In this document: positions 27,850-37,019 of the stretch, in pieces | Position numbering within the stretch: the stretch's first letter is position 1 | Layout of the letters: each line of letters starts with the position of its first letter | Notes under the pieces: model-generated | What the model was told of the DNA's origin: nothing | Seen by the model: only the letters and a program-made list of their open reading frames with translations | The model's database searches: none | DNA from: Pseudomonas sp. MN1F | GTDB taxonomy: Bacteria; Pseudomonadota; Gammaproteobacteria; Pseudomonadales; Pseudomonadaceae | Length of the DNA stretch: 64,000 nt | NCBI RefSeq assembly: GCF_009391885.1 | Contig: NZ_VZII01000009.1 | Span: 124,001 to 188,000, forward strand | Reading direction: 5' to 3' | Position numbers and translations under genes: made by a program

Positions 27850-28452
27850 TCAGCCGCGTTGCCAGAGCGCGTAGTGCACCTGGCCAGTCTTTTTCTCGCG
27901 GTGCAGGCGCCAGTTGCCGGGCATCGGCAGCGTCGAAGGTGCGGCCTCGCTTTCGGTGTAGATCCACGCCTGTTCACGCAGCCACTGGTTCTGTTCCAGC
28001 AGGTTGCAGGTGTTGGCCAGCAGGTCCTGGTGGAACGGCGGGTCGAGGAACACCACGTCGAACTGCTGCTTGGCCGGGTTCTGCAGGTAGCGCAGTGCGT
28101 CGGTCTGCAGGATTTGCCCGCGTGGGCAGCGCAGGATCTCGAGGTTGTTCTTCAGGTTGCTGATGGCAGCCGGGTTGCTGTCCAGCGCCACGGCATCCTC
28201 GGCGCCACGGGACAGCGCCTCCAGCACCAGGGCGCCACTGCCGGTGAAGGCATCCAGCACCTGTGCGCCTTCGATGTAGGGCGCCAACCAATTGAACACG
28301 GTTTCGCGCACGCGGTCAGGCGTTGGGCGCAGGCCTTCGCCTTCCGGTACCGCCAGGCGGCGGCTGCGCCACTCGCCGGCGATGATGCGCAGGTGACCCT
28401 GGCCCTTGCTTTGGCCCTGCTGCGGGCGGGCGGGAGGGGTGGATCTAGGCAT
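27850..28452 (-). CDS. rsmD: 16S rRNA (guanine966-N2) methyltransferase
   Basis: A 200-residue SAM-dependent methyltransferase that modifies G966 of 16S rRNA. The start of the domain, LRIIAGEWRSRRL (about 21-33), RPTPDRVRETVFNWL, the SAM motif VLDAFTGSGALVLEALSRG (about 64-82) and the catalytic DPPF (about 135) are all present. The first 20 residues are a basic, Gln/Gly/Pro-rich extension. Its ATG abuts the stop codon of the exported M16 subunit. It lies between two M16 pairs. Confidence 0.95.
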   Translation of the reverse strand: MPRSTPPARPQQGQSKGQGHLRIIAGEWRSRRLAVPEGEGLRPTPDRVRETVFNWLAPYIEGAQVLDAFTGSGALVLEALSRGAEDAVALDSNPAAISNLKNNLEILRCPRGQILQTDALRYLQNPAKQQFDVVFLDPPFHQDLLANTCNLLEQNQWLREQAWIYTESEAAPSTLPMPGNWRLHREKKTGQVHYALWQRG

Positions 28453-29936
28453 TAGTGCTCCGGTACGCCGAGCGGCTGCTCGGACGGTTTGTCAGTGGGG
28501 GCGGGCAGCGGCTGCTGTGGCACTTTCGGGCCAACGGTAACAATCACCAGTTTATCGGCTGCCAGGTGCTTGTTCATCGCCGCTTTGACCTGATCGACGG
28601 TCAGTGCCTGGGACTGCTGCATGAAGTCTTCCAGCCAGGTCAGTGGCAGGTTGTAGAAACCGATCGCGCCGAGTTGGCCGACGATGCTGGCATTACTGGC
28701 ATTGGACAGCGGGAAGCTGCCGGCCAGTTCGCGTTTGGCGTCGTCCAGTTCCTGCTGGGTCGGGCCGCTCTTGAGGTAATCGGCGAGGATATCCCGCACC
28801 AGCTTGAGCGTGCCTTCACTGAGTTCGGCACGGGTCTGCAGGTTGATCATGAACGGGCCACGCACCTGCATCGGGCTGAACACCGAATACACGCCGTAGG
28901 TCAGGCCGCGTTTTTCGCGGACTTCGCTCATCAGGCGGGTGCCGAAGGCGCCGCCGCCGAGGATCTGGTTGCCCAGCGAGAGGGCCGGCCAGTCCGGGTC
29001 CTGGCGGTCGATACCGAGCTCGGCGAGCATCAGGTGAGTCTGCTTGCTCGGAAAGTCGATATGGGTGACGCCAGCCTTGGGTTCAACCGGCTGGGCTGGA
29101 GCGGCCAATGCCGGGCCTTTGGGCAGGGCGGCGGATACCTGGGCGGCGACCGCCTCGGCTTCCTCGCGGCTGAGGTCGCCGACCAGGGCGATCACTGCGT
29201 TGCCAGCGGTATAGGCTTTGGCGTGGAAGGCGCGTAGCTGCTCAAGGGTGATGCCCGGCACGCTCTCGGCACTGCCATCGCTTGGCTGAGCGTAAGGGTG
29301 GTCGCCGTAGAGCTTGCTGAACAGGGCCTTGCCGGCAATCTTGCCAGGGTTCTGCTTCTCATACTCGAAACCGGCCAGCAGCTGGTTCTTGATGCGTTTC
29401 AGTGCATCTTCCGGGAAGGTCGGCTTGCCGGTCACTTCGGCGAACAGCTTGAGGGCTGGCTCGCGCTTGTCCTTGGCGCTCAGGCTGCGCAGCGAAGCCA
29501 CGGCCATGTCGCGGTAGGAGCCGTTGCCAAAGTCGGCACCCAGGCCCTCGAAGCCTTCGGCGATGGCGGTCACGTCCTTGCCTGCCACACCCTCGTTAAG
29601 CATGGCGTTGGTCAGGGTGGCCAACCCTGGGGTGTTGCCATCCTGGCTGCTGCCAGCGGCAAAGGTCACGCGCAGGTCGAACATCGGCAGCTCGCGGGCT
29701 TCGACGAACAGCACCCGGGCGCCTTCGGCGGTGGTCCAGTTCTGGATGTTCAGCTGGCGCCGGCTGGGCGCCTTGCCATCAAGCTCGGCCAGCGATTGCA
29801 GGGTGTTGGCCGGGCGTGCGGCGCTGCCTTCGGCTTCTGAATGGGCCGGCCGGGCGAGTACTGCAGCCATCGCCACCACCAGCGCGATGATGCCCGTGCC
29901 GATCAGGGTGTAGCGTGGTGCGCTGCGATCACTCAT
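28452..29936 (-). CDS. Exported M16-family peptidase subunit without zinc ligands
   Basis: A 494-residue M16 family protein with an N-terminal membrane or signal segment (about 10-32, TLIGTGIIALVVAMAAVLA). The HxxEH position reads TPGLATLTNAMLNEG, so it is non-catalytic. The second-domain signature REKRGLTYGVYSVFSP is near 348. It would pair in the periplasm with the catalytic subunit upstream, whose stop codon it overlaps by 8 bases. The start at MSDRSAPRYTL (29936) gives that overlap; a longer in-frame start 10 codons upstream is less likely. Family members degrade or trim periplasmic peptides. Confidence 0.87.
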   Translation of the reverse strand: MSDRSAPRYTLIGTGIIALVVAMAAVLARPAHSEAEGSAARPANTLQSLAELDGKAPSRRQLNIQNWTTAEGARVLFVEARELPMFDLRVTFAAGSSQDGNTPGLATLTNAMLNEGVAGKDVTAIAEGFEGLGADFGNGSYRDMAVASLRSLSAKDKREPALKLFAEVTGKPTFPEDALKRIKNQLLAGFEYEKQNPGKIAGKALFSKLYGDHPYAQPSDGSAESVPGITLEQLRAFHAKAYTAGNAVIALVGDLSREEAEAVAAQVSAALPKGPALAAPAQPVEPKAGVTHIDFPSKQTHLMLAELGIDRQDPDWPALSLGNQILGGGAFGTRLMSEVREKRGLTYGVYSVFSPMQVRGPFMINLQTRAELSEGTLKLVRDILADYLKSGPTQQELDDAKRELAGSFPLSNASNASIVGQLGAIGFYNLPLTWLEDFMQQSQALTVDQVKAAMNKHLAADKLVIVTVGPKVPQQPLPAPTDKPSEQPLGVPEH

Positions 29937-31284
29937 GAGCGGACTCCTCGGGCAGTACGTGGGCAACGCTCAGGCGTTCGCGGGTGAAATAGGTGCGTGC
30001 AGCGTTTTGCACGTCTTCCGGGGTGACGCGCTTGAGCTCGTCCAGTTCGCTGTCGATCAGCTTCCAGGACAGGCCGACGGTTTCCAGCTGGCCGATGGTG
30101 GTGGCCTGGCTGCTGATGGAATCGCGGTCGTAGACCAGGCCGGCGATGACCTGGGCACGCACGCGCTCCAGCTCTTCGGCGCTTGGCGGGGTGGTCTTGA
30201 GCTCGTCGAGCAGCTGCCAGACGCCTTTTTCGACGTCGGCCAGGGTTTTTTGCTTCTGCACGTTCGGCGTGGCCGAGATCAGGAACAGGCTGTCGCCACG
30301 GGTGAAGGCGTTGTAGCTGGACGAGGCGCCGGCCACCAGCTCCTGGCCACGTTCCAGGCGTGCCGGCATGCGCGCGCTGTAGCCGCCATCGAGCAGGGCC
30401 GAGATCAGCCGCAGGGCGTGCACCGTGCGTGGGTCTTTGGCGGTGGCCAGGCCCGGTACGTTGAAACCGTAGATCAGGCTCGGCAACTGGGTGCGCACGT
30501 GCAACGTCAGCTGGCGCTGGCCCGGTTCGGCCAGTTCCAGGGGCAGTTTGGCGGGGGGCACGGCGCGCTTGGGAATGCTGGCGAAGTATTTCTGCGCGAG
30601 GCCTTTGACCTCGTCGGCGGTGACATCGCCAACCACCACCAGGGTGGCATTGTTCGGTGCGTACCAGGATTCGTACCAGTGGCGCAGCTCCTCGACCTTC
30701 ATGCGTTCGAGGTCGGCCATCCAGCCGATGGTCGGGGTGTGGTAGCCGCTGGCCGGGAAGGCCATGGCACGGAACAGCTCGAAAGCCTTGGAACTTGGCT
30801 GGTCATCGGTACGCAGGCGGCGCTCTTCCTTGATTACCTCGATTTCGCGGGCGAACTCGTCGGCAGGCAGGCGCAGGCTGGCCAGGCGGTCGGCTTCCAG
30901 TTCAAAGGCCACCGGCAGGCGGTCGCGGGCCAGCACCTGGTAGTAGGCGGTGTAGTCGTCGCTGGTAAAGGCGTTCTCCTCCGCGCCGAGGTCCCGCAGA
31001 ATGCGCGAGGCCTCGCCGGGGCCGATCTTGGCGCTGCCCTTGAACATCATGTGCTCCAGGGCATGGGACAAGCCGGTCTGGCCCGGGGTCTCGTAGCTGG
31101 AGCCGACCTTGTACCAGATCTGCGAGACGACCACGGGGGCTCGGTGGTCTTCGCGCACGACCACTTTCAGGCCGTTGTCGAGGATGAATTCGTGGGTCGG
31201 CTGCACGTCGGCGGCCAATGCCGCGAGCGGCAGGCAGAGCGTGCTGAGCAACAGGCCAGCGGCGCGGCGGGCTAGAGCATTCAT
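29929..31284 (-). CDS. Exported M16-family zinc metallopeptidase, catalytic subunit
   Basis: A 451-residue M16B peptidase with a Sec signal peptide (residues 1-25, cleavage after LAALA). The zinc motif HALEH is at residues 74-78, and the distal glutamate lies in the EIEVIKEERR helix. It would act as a heterodimer in the periplasm with the non-catalytic subunit encoded next. It is the first gene of a run through rsmD and is divergent from ftsY. It is similar throughout to the signal-less catalytic paralogue at 26455-27756, for example the REDHRAPxVxxQxWYxVGSSYE block shared by both. Confidence 0.9.
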   Translation of the reverse strand: MNALARRAAGLLLSTLCLPLAALAADVQPTHEFILDNGLKVVVREDHRAPVVVSQIWYKVGSSYETPGQTGLSHALEHMMFKGSAKIGPGEASRILRDLGAEENAFTSDDYTAYYQVLARDRLPVAFELEADRLASLRLPADEFAREIEVIKEERRLRTDDQPSSKAFELFRAMAFPASGYHTPTIGWMADLERMKVEELRHWYESWYAPNNATLVVVGDVTADEVKGLAQKYFASIPKRAVPPAKLPLELAEPGQRQLTLHVRTQLPSLIYGFNVPGLATAKDPRTVHALRLISALLDGGYSARMPARLERGQELVAGASSSYNAFTRGDSLFLISATPNVQKQKTLADVEKGVWQLLDELKTTPPSAEELERVRAQVIAGLVYDRDSISSQATTIGQLETVGLSWKLIDSELDELKRVTPEDVQNAARTYFTRERLSVAHVLPEESAHE

Positions 31285-31516
31285 ACGGTGATTAACCTGT
31301 TCGGCGGCCCGCTGGTTTAGCGTCGGCGGGCCAGGAGGTGCTAGGATACTGATCCGGTTGCCTGGCGACCATGCCTGTCGCCGTTCTGGCCCGCAGGCCC
31401 ATTAAGACAAAACATTGCGCATGAACCAGTCGGATTCAAAATAGTCTGTTCTGCGTTTAGAGAATTCCCGATGTGCCAGTTGCTGGCCCATCGCTACCCT
31501 GAGATAGCCGTCTTCC

Positions 31517-33043
31517 ATGTTTGGTTCCAACGACGACAAAAAAGCGCCGGCCGAGGCTGGCGAGAAAAAAGGCCTGTTCAGCTGGTTTCGCAAGAAGCCG
31601 CAGCAACCTGTCGCCGAACAGCCTCAAACGCCTGAGCCGCCAGCGCCCGAGGTGCAGCCAGCCGAGCCGGTAGCAGCACAGCCCGCCGTTGAGCAGCCGC
31701 TTGTCGAGGCGCAGCAACCGGCGCCGGTCGAGCCTGTGCCGGTCGAGCCCCTGCCCCCGGTGGTCGAAGCGCCTGTGCCAGAGCTGGTCGCTTCCCAGCC
31801 ATTGCAGGCGCCCGAGCCTGAGCCGATTGCGTCTGCACCGCTGATCGCACCGACCCCTGAACCTGTCGCCTCCATGCCGCTGCAAGCGGCGCCGGTCGAG
31901 CCTGCCCCGGTGGTCGAGCATGCCGCCCCTGTCAGCAACCTGGTGCTTCCGGTAGCCGAAGAGCCGGTGGCGCTGGTGCCGGACCTGGAGCCGAAGGCGC
32001 CACCGGTGATACCGGAACGTCCCGCGCCAGAGCCGGTGGTCGTGGCCTCTGCGCCTGCCCCTATCGAGCCTGAGCCCGCCCCGGTGGTTGCTGCTCCGGT
32101 TGCCACCGAGCAGTCCAAGCCCGGTTTCTTCGCCCGCCTCAAGCAGGGCCTGTCGAAGACCAGCGCCAGCATCGGCGAAGGCATGGCCAGCCTGTTCCTG
32201 GGCAAGAAGGTCATCGATGACGACCTGCTCGACGAGATCGAGACCCGCCTGTTGACCGCCGACGTCGGTGTCGAAGCCACTTCGACCATCGTCCAGAACC
32301 TGACCCAGAAGGTTGCCCGCAAGCAGCTGGCTGACGCTGATGCGCTGTACAAGTCGCTGCAGGAAGAGCTGGCCGCACTGCTGCGCCCGGTCGAGCAGCC
32401 GCTGAAGGTCCAGGCGCAGAACAAGCCCTACGTGATCCTCGTGGTCGGCGTGAATGGTGCCGGCAAGACCACCACCATCGGCAAGCTGGCCAAGAAGCTG
32501 CAGCTGGAAGGCAAGAAGGTCATGCTGGCTGCCGGTGACACCTTCCGTGCCGCTGCCGTGGAGCAGCTGCAGGTCTGGGGCGAGCGCAACCAGATCCCGG
32601 TGATCGCCCAGCACACTGGCGCCGACTCCGCCTCGGTGATCTTCGACGCCGTGCAGGCCGCCAAGGCCCGTGGTGTCGATGTGCTGATCGCCGACACCGC
32701 CGGCCGCCTGCACACCAAAGACAACCTGATGGAAGAGCTGAAGAAGGTCCGCCGGGTAATCGGCAAGCTCGACGCCGAAGCACCGCACGAGGTGCTGCTG
32801 GTGCTCGACGCCGGTACCGGGCAGAACGCCATCAGCCAGGCCAAGTACTTCAACCAGAGCGTCGAACTGACCGGCCTGGCCCTGACCAAGCTGGACGGCA
32901 CTGCCAAAGGTGGGGTGATCTTCGCCCTGGCCAAGCAGTTCAAGCTGCCGATCCGCTTCATCGGTGTCGGTGAAGGCATCGACGACCTGCGCACCTTCGA
33001 AGCCGAGCCGTTCGTCAAGGCTCTGTTCGCCGAGCGAGACTGA
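31517..33043 (+). CDS. ftsY: Signal recognition particle receptor FtsY
   Basis: A 508-residue SRP receptor GTPase that docks SRP-ribosome complexes at the inner membrane. The C-terminal NG domain (about 205-508) is complete: G1 GVNGAGKTTTIGKLA near 314, DTAGRLHTKDNL near 394 and TKLDGTAKGG near 456. The first 190 residues form a low-complexity Glu/Pro/Ala/Val region with repeats such as PAPVEPVPVEPLPP, the membrane-associating A domain. It is followed at two- and minus-four-base spacing by ftsE and ftsX, an order widely conserved in bacteria. Confidence 0.97.
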   Translation: MFGSNDDKKAPAEAGEKKGLFSWFRKKPQQPVAEQPQTPEPPAPEVQPAEPVAAQPAVEQPLVEAQQPAPVEPVPVEPLPPVVEAPVPELVASQPLQAPEPEPIASAPLIAPTPEPVASMPLQAAPVEPAPVVEHAAPVSNLVLPVAEEPVALVPDLEPKAPPVIPERPAPEPVVVASAPAPIEPEPAPVVAAPVATEQSKPGFFARLKQGLSKTSASIGEGMASLFLGKKVIDDDLLDEIETRLLTADVGVEATSTIVQNLTQKVARKQLADADALYKSLQEELAALLRPVEQPLKVQAQNKPYVILVVGVNGAGKTTTIGKLAKKLQLEGKKVMLAAGDTFRAAAVEQLQVWGERNQIPVIAQHTGADSASVIFDAVQAAKARGVDVLIADTAGRLHTKDNLMEELKKVRRVIGKLDAEAPHEVLLVLDAGTGQNAISQAKYFNQSVELTGLALTKLDGTAKGGVIFALAKQFKLPIRFIGVGEGIDDLRTFEAEPFVKALFAERD

Positions 33044-33045
33044 CC

Positions 33046-33717
33046 ATGATCCGATTCGAACAGGTTGCCAAGCGCTACCCAAATGGCCATGTCGGCTTGC
33101 ATGAGCTGAGTTTCCGGGCGCGCCGGGGCGAGTTCCTGTTCGTCACCGGGCACTCGGGTGCGGGCAAGAGCACCTTGCTGCGCCTGTTGCTGGCCATGGA
33201 GCGCCCGACCAGTGGCAAGCTGATGCTGGCCGGGCAGGACCTGGGCCAGATCAGCAATGCCCAGATCCCGTTCCTGCGTCGGCAGATTGGCGTGGTGTTC
33301 CAGAACCACCAGCTGCTGTTCGACCGCACGGTGTTCAACAACATCGCCCTGCCGCTGCAGATTCTCGGCTTGTCCAAGGCCGAGATTGCCAAGCGCGTGG
33401 ATTCGGCGCTGGAGCGGGTGTCGCTGTCCGACAAGGGCGAGCTATTCCCGGCTGACTTATCCACCGGCCAGCAGCAGCGGGTTGGTATTGCCCGCGCCAT
33501 TGTTCACCAGCCGGCCCTGCTGCTGGCGGATGAACCCACTGGTAACCTCGACCCGCGCCTGGCCGCGGAGATCATGGGGGTTTTCGAGGACATCAACCGC
33601 CTGGGCACCACGGTTCTGATCGCCAGTCACGACCTGGCACTGATTGCGCGCATGCGCCACCGCATGCTGACCTTGCAGCGCGGTCGTCTGATCGGCGATG
33701 GGGAGGCCGGGCAATGA
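33046..33717 (+). CDS. ftsE: Cell division ATP-binding protein FtsE
   Basis: A 223-residue ABC ATPase that with FtsX controls septal peptidoglycan amidases and supports divisome assembly. Walker A GHSGAGKST (about 36), Q-loop VVFQNHQLL, signature LSTGQQQRVGIARA (about 138) and Walker B LLLADEPTGNLD are all intact. It starts two bases after ftsY and overlaps ftsX by four bases (ATGA), so the three are co-translated. Confidence 0.97.
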   Translation: MIRFEQVAKRYPNGHVGLHELSFRARRGEFLFVTGHSGAGKSTLLRLLLAMERPTSGKLMLAGQDLGQISNAQIPFLRRQIGVVFQNHQLLFDRTVFNNIALPLQILGLSKAEIAKRVDSALERVSLSDKGELFPADLSTGQQQRVGIARAIVHQPALLLADEPTGNLDPRLAAEIMGVFEDINRLGTTVLIASHDLALIARMRHRMLTLQRGRLIGDGEAGQ

Positions 33718-34742
33718 GCACTACACGTACACCAAAGGTTTCCGAGCGCGTTGCGCCGAAGGCTGCCGACCCGCAGCCGGCCAAGAAGAAAGGCGGCGAT
33801 CACGACGACGACGGCCCGGACTTCCGCACCCTGCTGCACGCCTGGTTGGAAAGCCATCGCGCCAGCCTGGCCGACAGCTTGCGACGCCTGGGCAAGCAGC
33901 CGATCGGCAGCTTCTTCACCTGCCTGGTGATGGCCGTGGCGCTGAGCATGCCCATGGGCTTGTCGCTGCTGTTGAAGAATATCGAGGTGCTGGGTGGCTC
34001 CTGGCAGCGCGCGGCGCAAATTTCGCTGTACCTGAAGCTTGATGCAGGTAGCCAGCAGGGTGAAGCGTTGCGGGACGACATCAAGCGCATGCCGGGTGTC
34101 GCCGAAGCCCAGTACGTCAGCCCCGCGCAGGCCCTGGAAGAGTTTCAGCAGCAGTCCGGGCTGGGCGAGGCCCTGCGCGAACTGCCCGACAACCCGTTGC
34201 CCGGTGTGGTGGTGGTGACCCCGACCGAAGTCGACAAACCGGCCCTGGAAGCCCTGCGTCAGCGCCTGTCGGAGCTGCCAAGGGTGGAGAACGCGCAGTT
34301 GGACCTGGTATGGGTGGAGCGCCTGGCGGCGATCCTCAAGCTGGGCGACCGTTTTGTCTTCGGCCTGGCGGTGATGCTGATTTCTGCGTTGTTGTTAGTA
34401 ATCGGTAACACAATTCGTCTACATATTGAAAACCGCCGCATCGAGATCGAAGTGATCAAGCTGGTGGGGGGCACAGACAGCTACGTACGCCGGCCTTTCC
34501 TGTACATGGGCGCCTTGTACGGCCTGGGTGCGGGCTTGCTGGCCTGGGCCATCCTGGCCTTCGGCCTGAACTGGCTGAACGAGGCCGTGGTAGGGCTGTC
34601 CGGGCTGTATGGCAGTGACTTCGCCCTGGGCGGGGTGCCGGCGTCCGATGGTCTGTCGCTCTTGATCGGAGCGGTGTTGTTGGGGTATATCGGTGCATGG
34701 ATTGCAGTCGCCCGCCACTTGAACGAGCTGGCGCCGCGATAG
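33714..34742 (+). CDS. ftsX: Cell division protein FtsX
   Basis: A 342-residue inner-membrane partner of FtsE. It has an N-terminal cytoplasmic extension of about 65 residues rich in Lys/Asp, a first helix (about 70-90), a periplasmic domain (about 100-210) that recruits the amidase activator, and three further helices ending in GAVLLGYIGAWIAVARHL. It has no ATPase motif. The long basic/acidic N-terminus is typical of Pseudomonas FtsX. rpoH follows after a 111-base promoter region. Confidence 0.95.
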   Translation: MSTTRTPKVSERVAPKAADPQPAKKKGGDHDDDGPDFRTLLHAWLESHRASLADSLRRLGKQPIGSFFTCLVMAVALSMPMGLSLLLKNIEVLGGSWQRAAQISLYLKLDAGSQQGEALRDDIKRMPGVAEAQYVSPAQALEEFQQQSGLGEALRELPDNPLPGVVVVTPTEVDKPALEALRQRLSELPRVENAQLDLVWVERLAAILKLGDRFVFGLAVMLISALLLVIGNTIRLHIENRRIEIEVIKLVGGTDSYVRRPFLYMGALYGLGAGLLAWAILAFGLNWLNEAVVGLSGLYGSDFALGGVPASDGLSLLIGAVLLGYIGAWIAVARHLNELAPR

Positions 34743-34777
34743 TGTTTACGTGCCAGCATTGACATTTTCTTCACGAT

Positions 34778-34806
34778 GGAACTTGTACGGTCGTTCCGGG
34801 TCAATG
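34778..34806 (+). promoter_or_regulatory. Candidate sigma-E/AlgU-type promoter of rpoH
   Basis: GGAACTT, a 16-base spacer and TCAATG resemble the extracytoplasmic sigma-E/AlgU consensus (GAACTT N16-17 TCtga). A TTGACA hexamer at 34759-34764 could in addition serve a sigma-70 promoter, although its -10 is weak. rpoH is transcribed by sigma-E-type factors in several gammaproteobacteria, so this assignment is plausible. Confidence 0.5.
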
Positions 34807-34853
34807 TAGGCAGCGCTCACAAGGCGCGAGTTTAGTAAGTCGGAGGTTCTTGA

Positions 34854-35708
34854 ATGACCACATCGTTGCAACCTGCCTATGCCCTGGTGCCCGGTGCAAA
34901 CCTGGAAGCCTACGTGCACACGGTCAACAGCATCCCGCTGTTGTCTGTCGAGCAGGAGCGTGATCTGGCCGAGCGTCTCTATTACGAGCAGGATCTCGAG
35001 GCCGCTCGGCAAATGGTGATGGCCCACCTGCGTTTCGTTGTACATATTGCGCGTAGCTATGCAGGCTACGGGCTGGCCCAGGCCGACCTTATCCAGGAAG
35101 GCAACGTCGGCCTGATGAAGGCGGTCAAGCGCTTCAACCCGGAAATGGGTGTGCGCCTGGTGTCCTTCGCCGTGCACTGGATCAAGGCAGAGATTCACGA
35201 ATTCATCTTGCGCAACTGGCGCATCGTCAAGGTCGCCACCACCAAGGCCCAGCGCAAGCTGTTCTTCAACCTGCGCAGCCAGAAGAAGCGTCTGGCCTGG
35301 TTGAACAACGACGAAGTGCATCGCGTTGCAGAAAGCCTCGGCGTCGAGCCACGTGAAGTGCGCGAGATGGAAAGCCGCCTGAGTGGCCAGGACATGGCCT
35401 TCGACCCGGCAGCCGAAGCGGATGACGACAGCGCCTTCCAGTCGCCAGCGCATTATCTGGAAGACCACCGCTACGACCCGGCTGTGCAGCTGGAGGATGC
35501 CGACTGGAGTGACAACTCCACCAGCAACCTGCACGAAGCACTGCAAGGCCTGGATGACCGTAGTCGCGATATTCTCTACCAGCGCTGGCTGGCGGAAGAA
35601 AAGGCCACGTTGCATGAGCTGGCTGACAAGTACAGCGTTTCGGCTGAGCGGATTCGCCAGTTGGAGAAGAATGCGATGAACAAGGTCAAGGCGCTGATCA
35701 CCGTCTGA
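34854..35708 (+). CDS. rpoH: RNA polymerase heat-shock sigma factor RpoH (sigma-32)
   Basis: A 284-residue alternative sigma factor for heat-shock genes. Region 2 contains the core-binding segment ([20 protein letters not shown] near 79). The RpoH box [15 protein letters not shown] (about 132), region 3 and the region 4 helix-turn-helix ([20 protein letters not shown] near 257) are intact. CGGAGG lies 7 bases before the ATG. Its level in other bacteria is controlled by translation and proteolysis. A strong terminator follows. Confidence 0.98.
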   Translation: MTTSLQPAYALVPGANLEAYVHTVNSIPLLSVEQERDLAERLYYEQDLEAARQMVMAHLRFVVHIARSYAGYGLAQADLIQEGNVGLMKAVKRFNPEMGVRLVSFAVHWIKAEIHEFILRNWRIVKVATTKAQRKLFFNLRSQKKRLAWLNNDEVHRVAESLGVEPREVREMESRLSGQDMAFDPAAEADDDSAFQSPAHYLEDHRYDPAVQLEDADWSDNSTSNLHEALQGLDDRSRDILYQRWLAEEKATLHELADKYSVSAERIRQLEKNAMNKVKALITV

Positions 35709-35726
35709 TCAAGCCAGGCTGCATTG

Positions 35727-35762
35727 AAAAGCCGCTGACCCGAGAGGGGCAGCGGCTTTTTT
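35727..35762. terminator. Bidirectional intrinsic terminator between rpoH and mtgA
   Basis: AAAAGCCGCT / AGCGGCTTTT with an inner CCC-GAGA-GGG stem. The plus strand ends in six T and the minus strand in four U, so it can stop both convergent transcripts. Confidence 0.9.
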
Positions 35763-35770
35763 GTTGAGGC

Positions 35771-36481
35771 TTACGGCCTGCGCGAGCTGTCCAGTTGCAT
35801 CAGGTAGCTGGGCCCGCCCAGCTGGCTCATTTGCCGACGAATCCAGCCCGCCCGGCTTGCCACATAGGCGCTGGGCCGGCTGGCACTCCACTTGATCGGG
35901 CTCGGCAGCACTGCGGCCAGTTGTGCGGCCTGCTGGCGGGTCAGTTGGCTGGCATCGACGCCAAAGTGGTAACGCGCCGCGGCCTGGGCGCCGAACACGC
36001 CTTTACCCCACTCGGCGCTGTTCAGGTATACCTCGAGAATCCGCTCCTTCGACCAGAACAGTTCGATCAGCGCGGTGAACCAGGCCTCCAGCCCCTTGCG
36101 GAACCAGCTACGGCCCGACCACAGGAACAGGTTCTTGGCCACCTGCTGGGACAGGGTGCTGGCACCACGAATGCTGCCACCGCGTTCGTTGTACGCCAGC
36201 GCCGCCTGGATGGCCGGAATGTCGAAGCCCCAATGGCTGGCGAACTTCTGGTCTTCACCGGCGATGACCGCCACCTTGAGCTCGTCGGAGATCTTCTCCC
36301 ACGGTTCCCAGTCGCGCTGCAGGTCGATCGGCTCGCCACTTACCCATGATTGCACCTTGCGCTCAAGCATCAAGGCTGTGCCAGGCGGTGGTACCCAGCG
36401 AAACACCAACACCAGCACGATGCTGCCGGCAGCGAACCAGAGCAGGGCGCGGGCGAGGCGGCGGAGAATGGATGACAGCAT
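35771..36481 (-). CDS. mtgA: Monofunctional biosynthetic peptidoglycan transglycosylase
   Basis: A 236-residue GT51 glycosyltransferase that polymerises lipid II into glycan strands. One N-terminal membrane anchor (about 10-30) precedes the catalytic domain. The catalytic glutamate is in AGEDQKFASHWG (about 77) and the second conserved block is RGASTLSQQVAKNLFLW (about 107-123). No transpeptidase domain is present. I chose MLSSILRRLARALL (36481) as the start; upstream in-frame sequence is not family-like. Confidence 0.95.
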   Translation of the reverse strand: MLSSILRRLARALLWFAAGSIVLVLVFRWVPPPGTALMLERKVQSWVSGEPIDLQRDWEPWEKISDELKVAVIAGEDQKFASHWGFDIPAIQAALAYNERGGSIRGASTLSQQVAKNLFLWSGRSWFRKGLEAWFTALIELFWSKERILEVYLNSAEWGKGVFGAQAAARYHFGVDASQLTRQQAAQLAAVLPSPIKWSASRPSAYVASRAGWIRRQMSQLGGPSYLMQLDSSRRP

Positions 36482-36545
36482 GGCGATGGCTTGGCCGGAC
36501 CGGTGGAACGGGCCATTATACAGACCCGATACAAGGAGTCGTCCC

Positions 36546-36917
36546 ATGCTTCGCAGCTTCCTCATGCTCGCTGCTTTCTTCGGCTTTACCGGCGTCGCCC
36601 TGGGCGCGTTCGCCGCACATGGGCTGAAGAACCGCCTGACGGCCGACTATCTGGCCATTTTCCATACGGGGGTGACCTATCAGCTGGTACATGCCCTGGC
36701 AATCTTCGCTGTCGCCTTGCTGTCGGCGCACTTGCCGGGGCGCCTGGTCGGCTGGGCTGGCGGTCTGTTCGCCCTCGGGATCGTGCTGTTCTCCGGCAGC
36801 CTGTACCTGCTGACCCTCAGCGGCCTCGGCAAACTGGGTATCATCACCCCCATCGGCGGCCTGTGCTTCCTCGCCGGTTGGCTGTGCCTGGGCCTGGCTG
36901 CCTGGCGCCTGGGCTGA
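36546..36917 (+). CDS. DUF423 small inner-membrane protein
   Basis: A 123-residue protein with four hydrophobic helices that match the DUF423 (YgdD-like) family, including the FGFTGVALGAFAAHGLK start. The AAHGLK motif is the family hallmark. The function is unknown. The ATG at 36546 is preceded by AAGGAG. It is divergent from mtgA and upstream of thiS by about 100 bases. Confidence 0.88.
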   Translation: MLRSFLMLAAFFGFTGVALGAFAAHGLKNRLTADYLAIFHTGVTYQLVHALAIFAVALLSAHLPGRLVGWAGGLFALGIVLFSGSLYLLTLSGLGKLGIITPIGGLCFLAGWLCLGLAAWRLG

Positions 36918-37019
36918 CCAAGCGGTCCACAATCGCGACTAATGGCGTGCAGCGCCCTTGGGTTCGTGCGTGGATCGGCGCTAGAATGCGGGCCCCAAAG
37001 AACAATGGTGGCCGTGCGC

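Noticed and set aside
31517..32110. Pro/Glu-rich repeats in the N-terminus of ftsY as a tandem repeat or mobile insertion
   Set aside because: FtsY A domains are normally acidic and low-complexity, and the composition continues smoothly into the NG domain.
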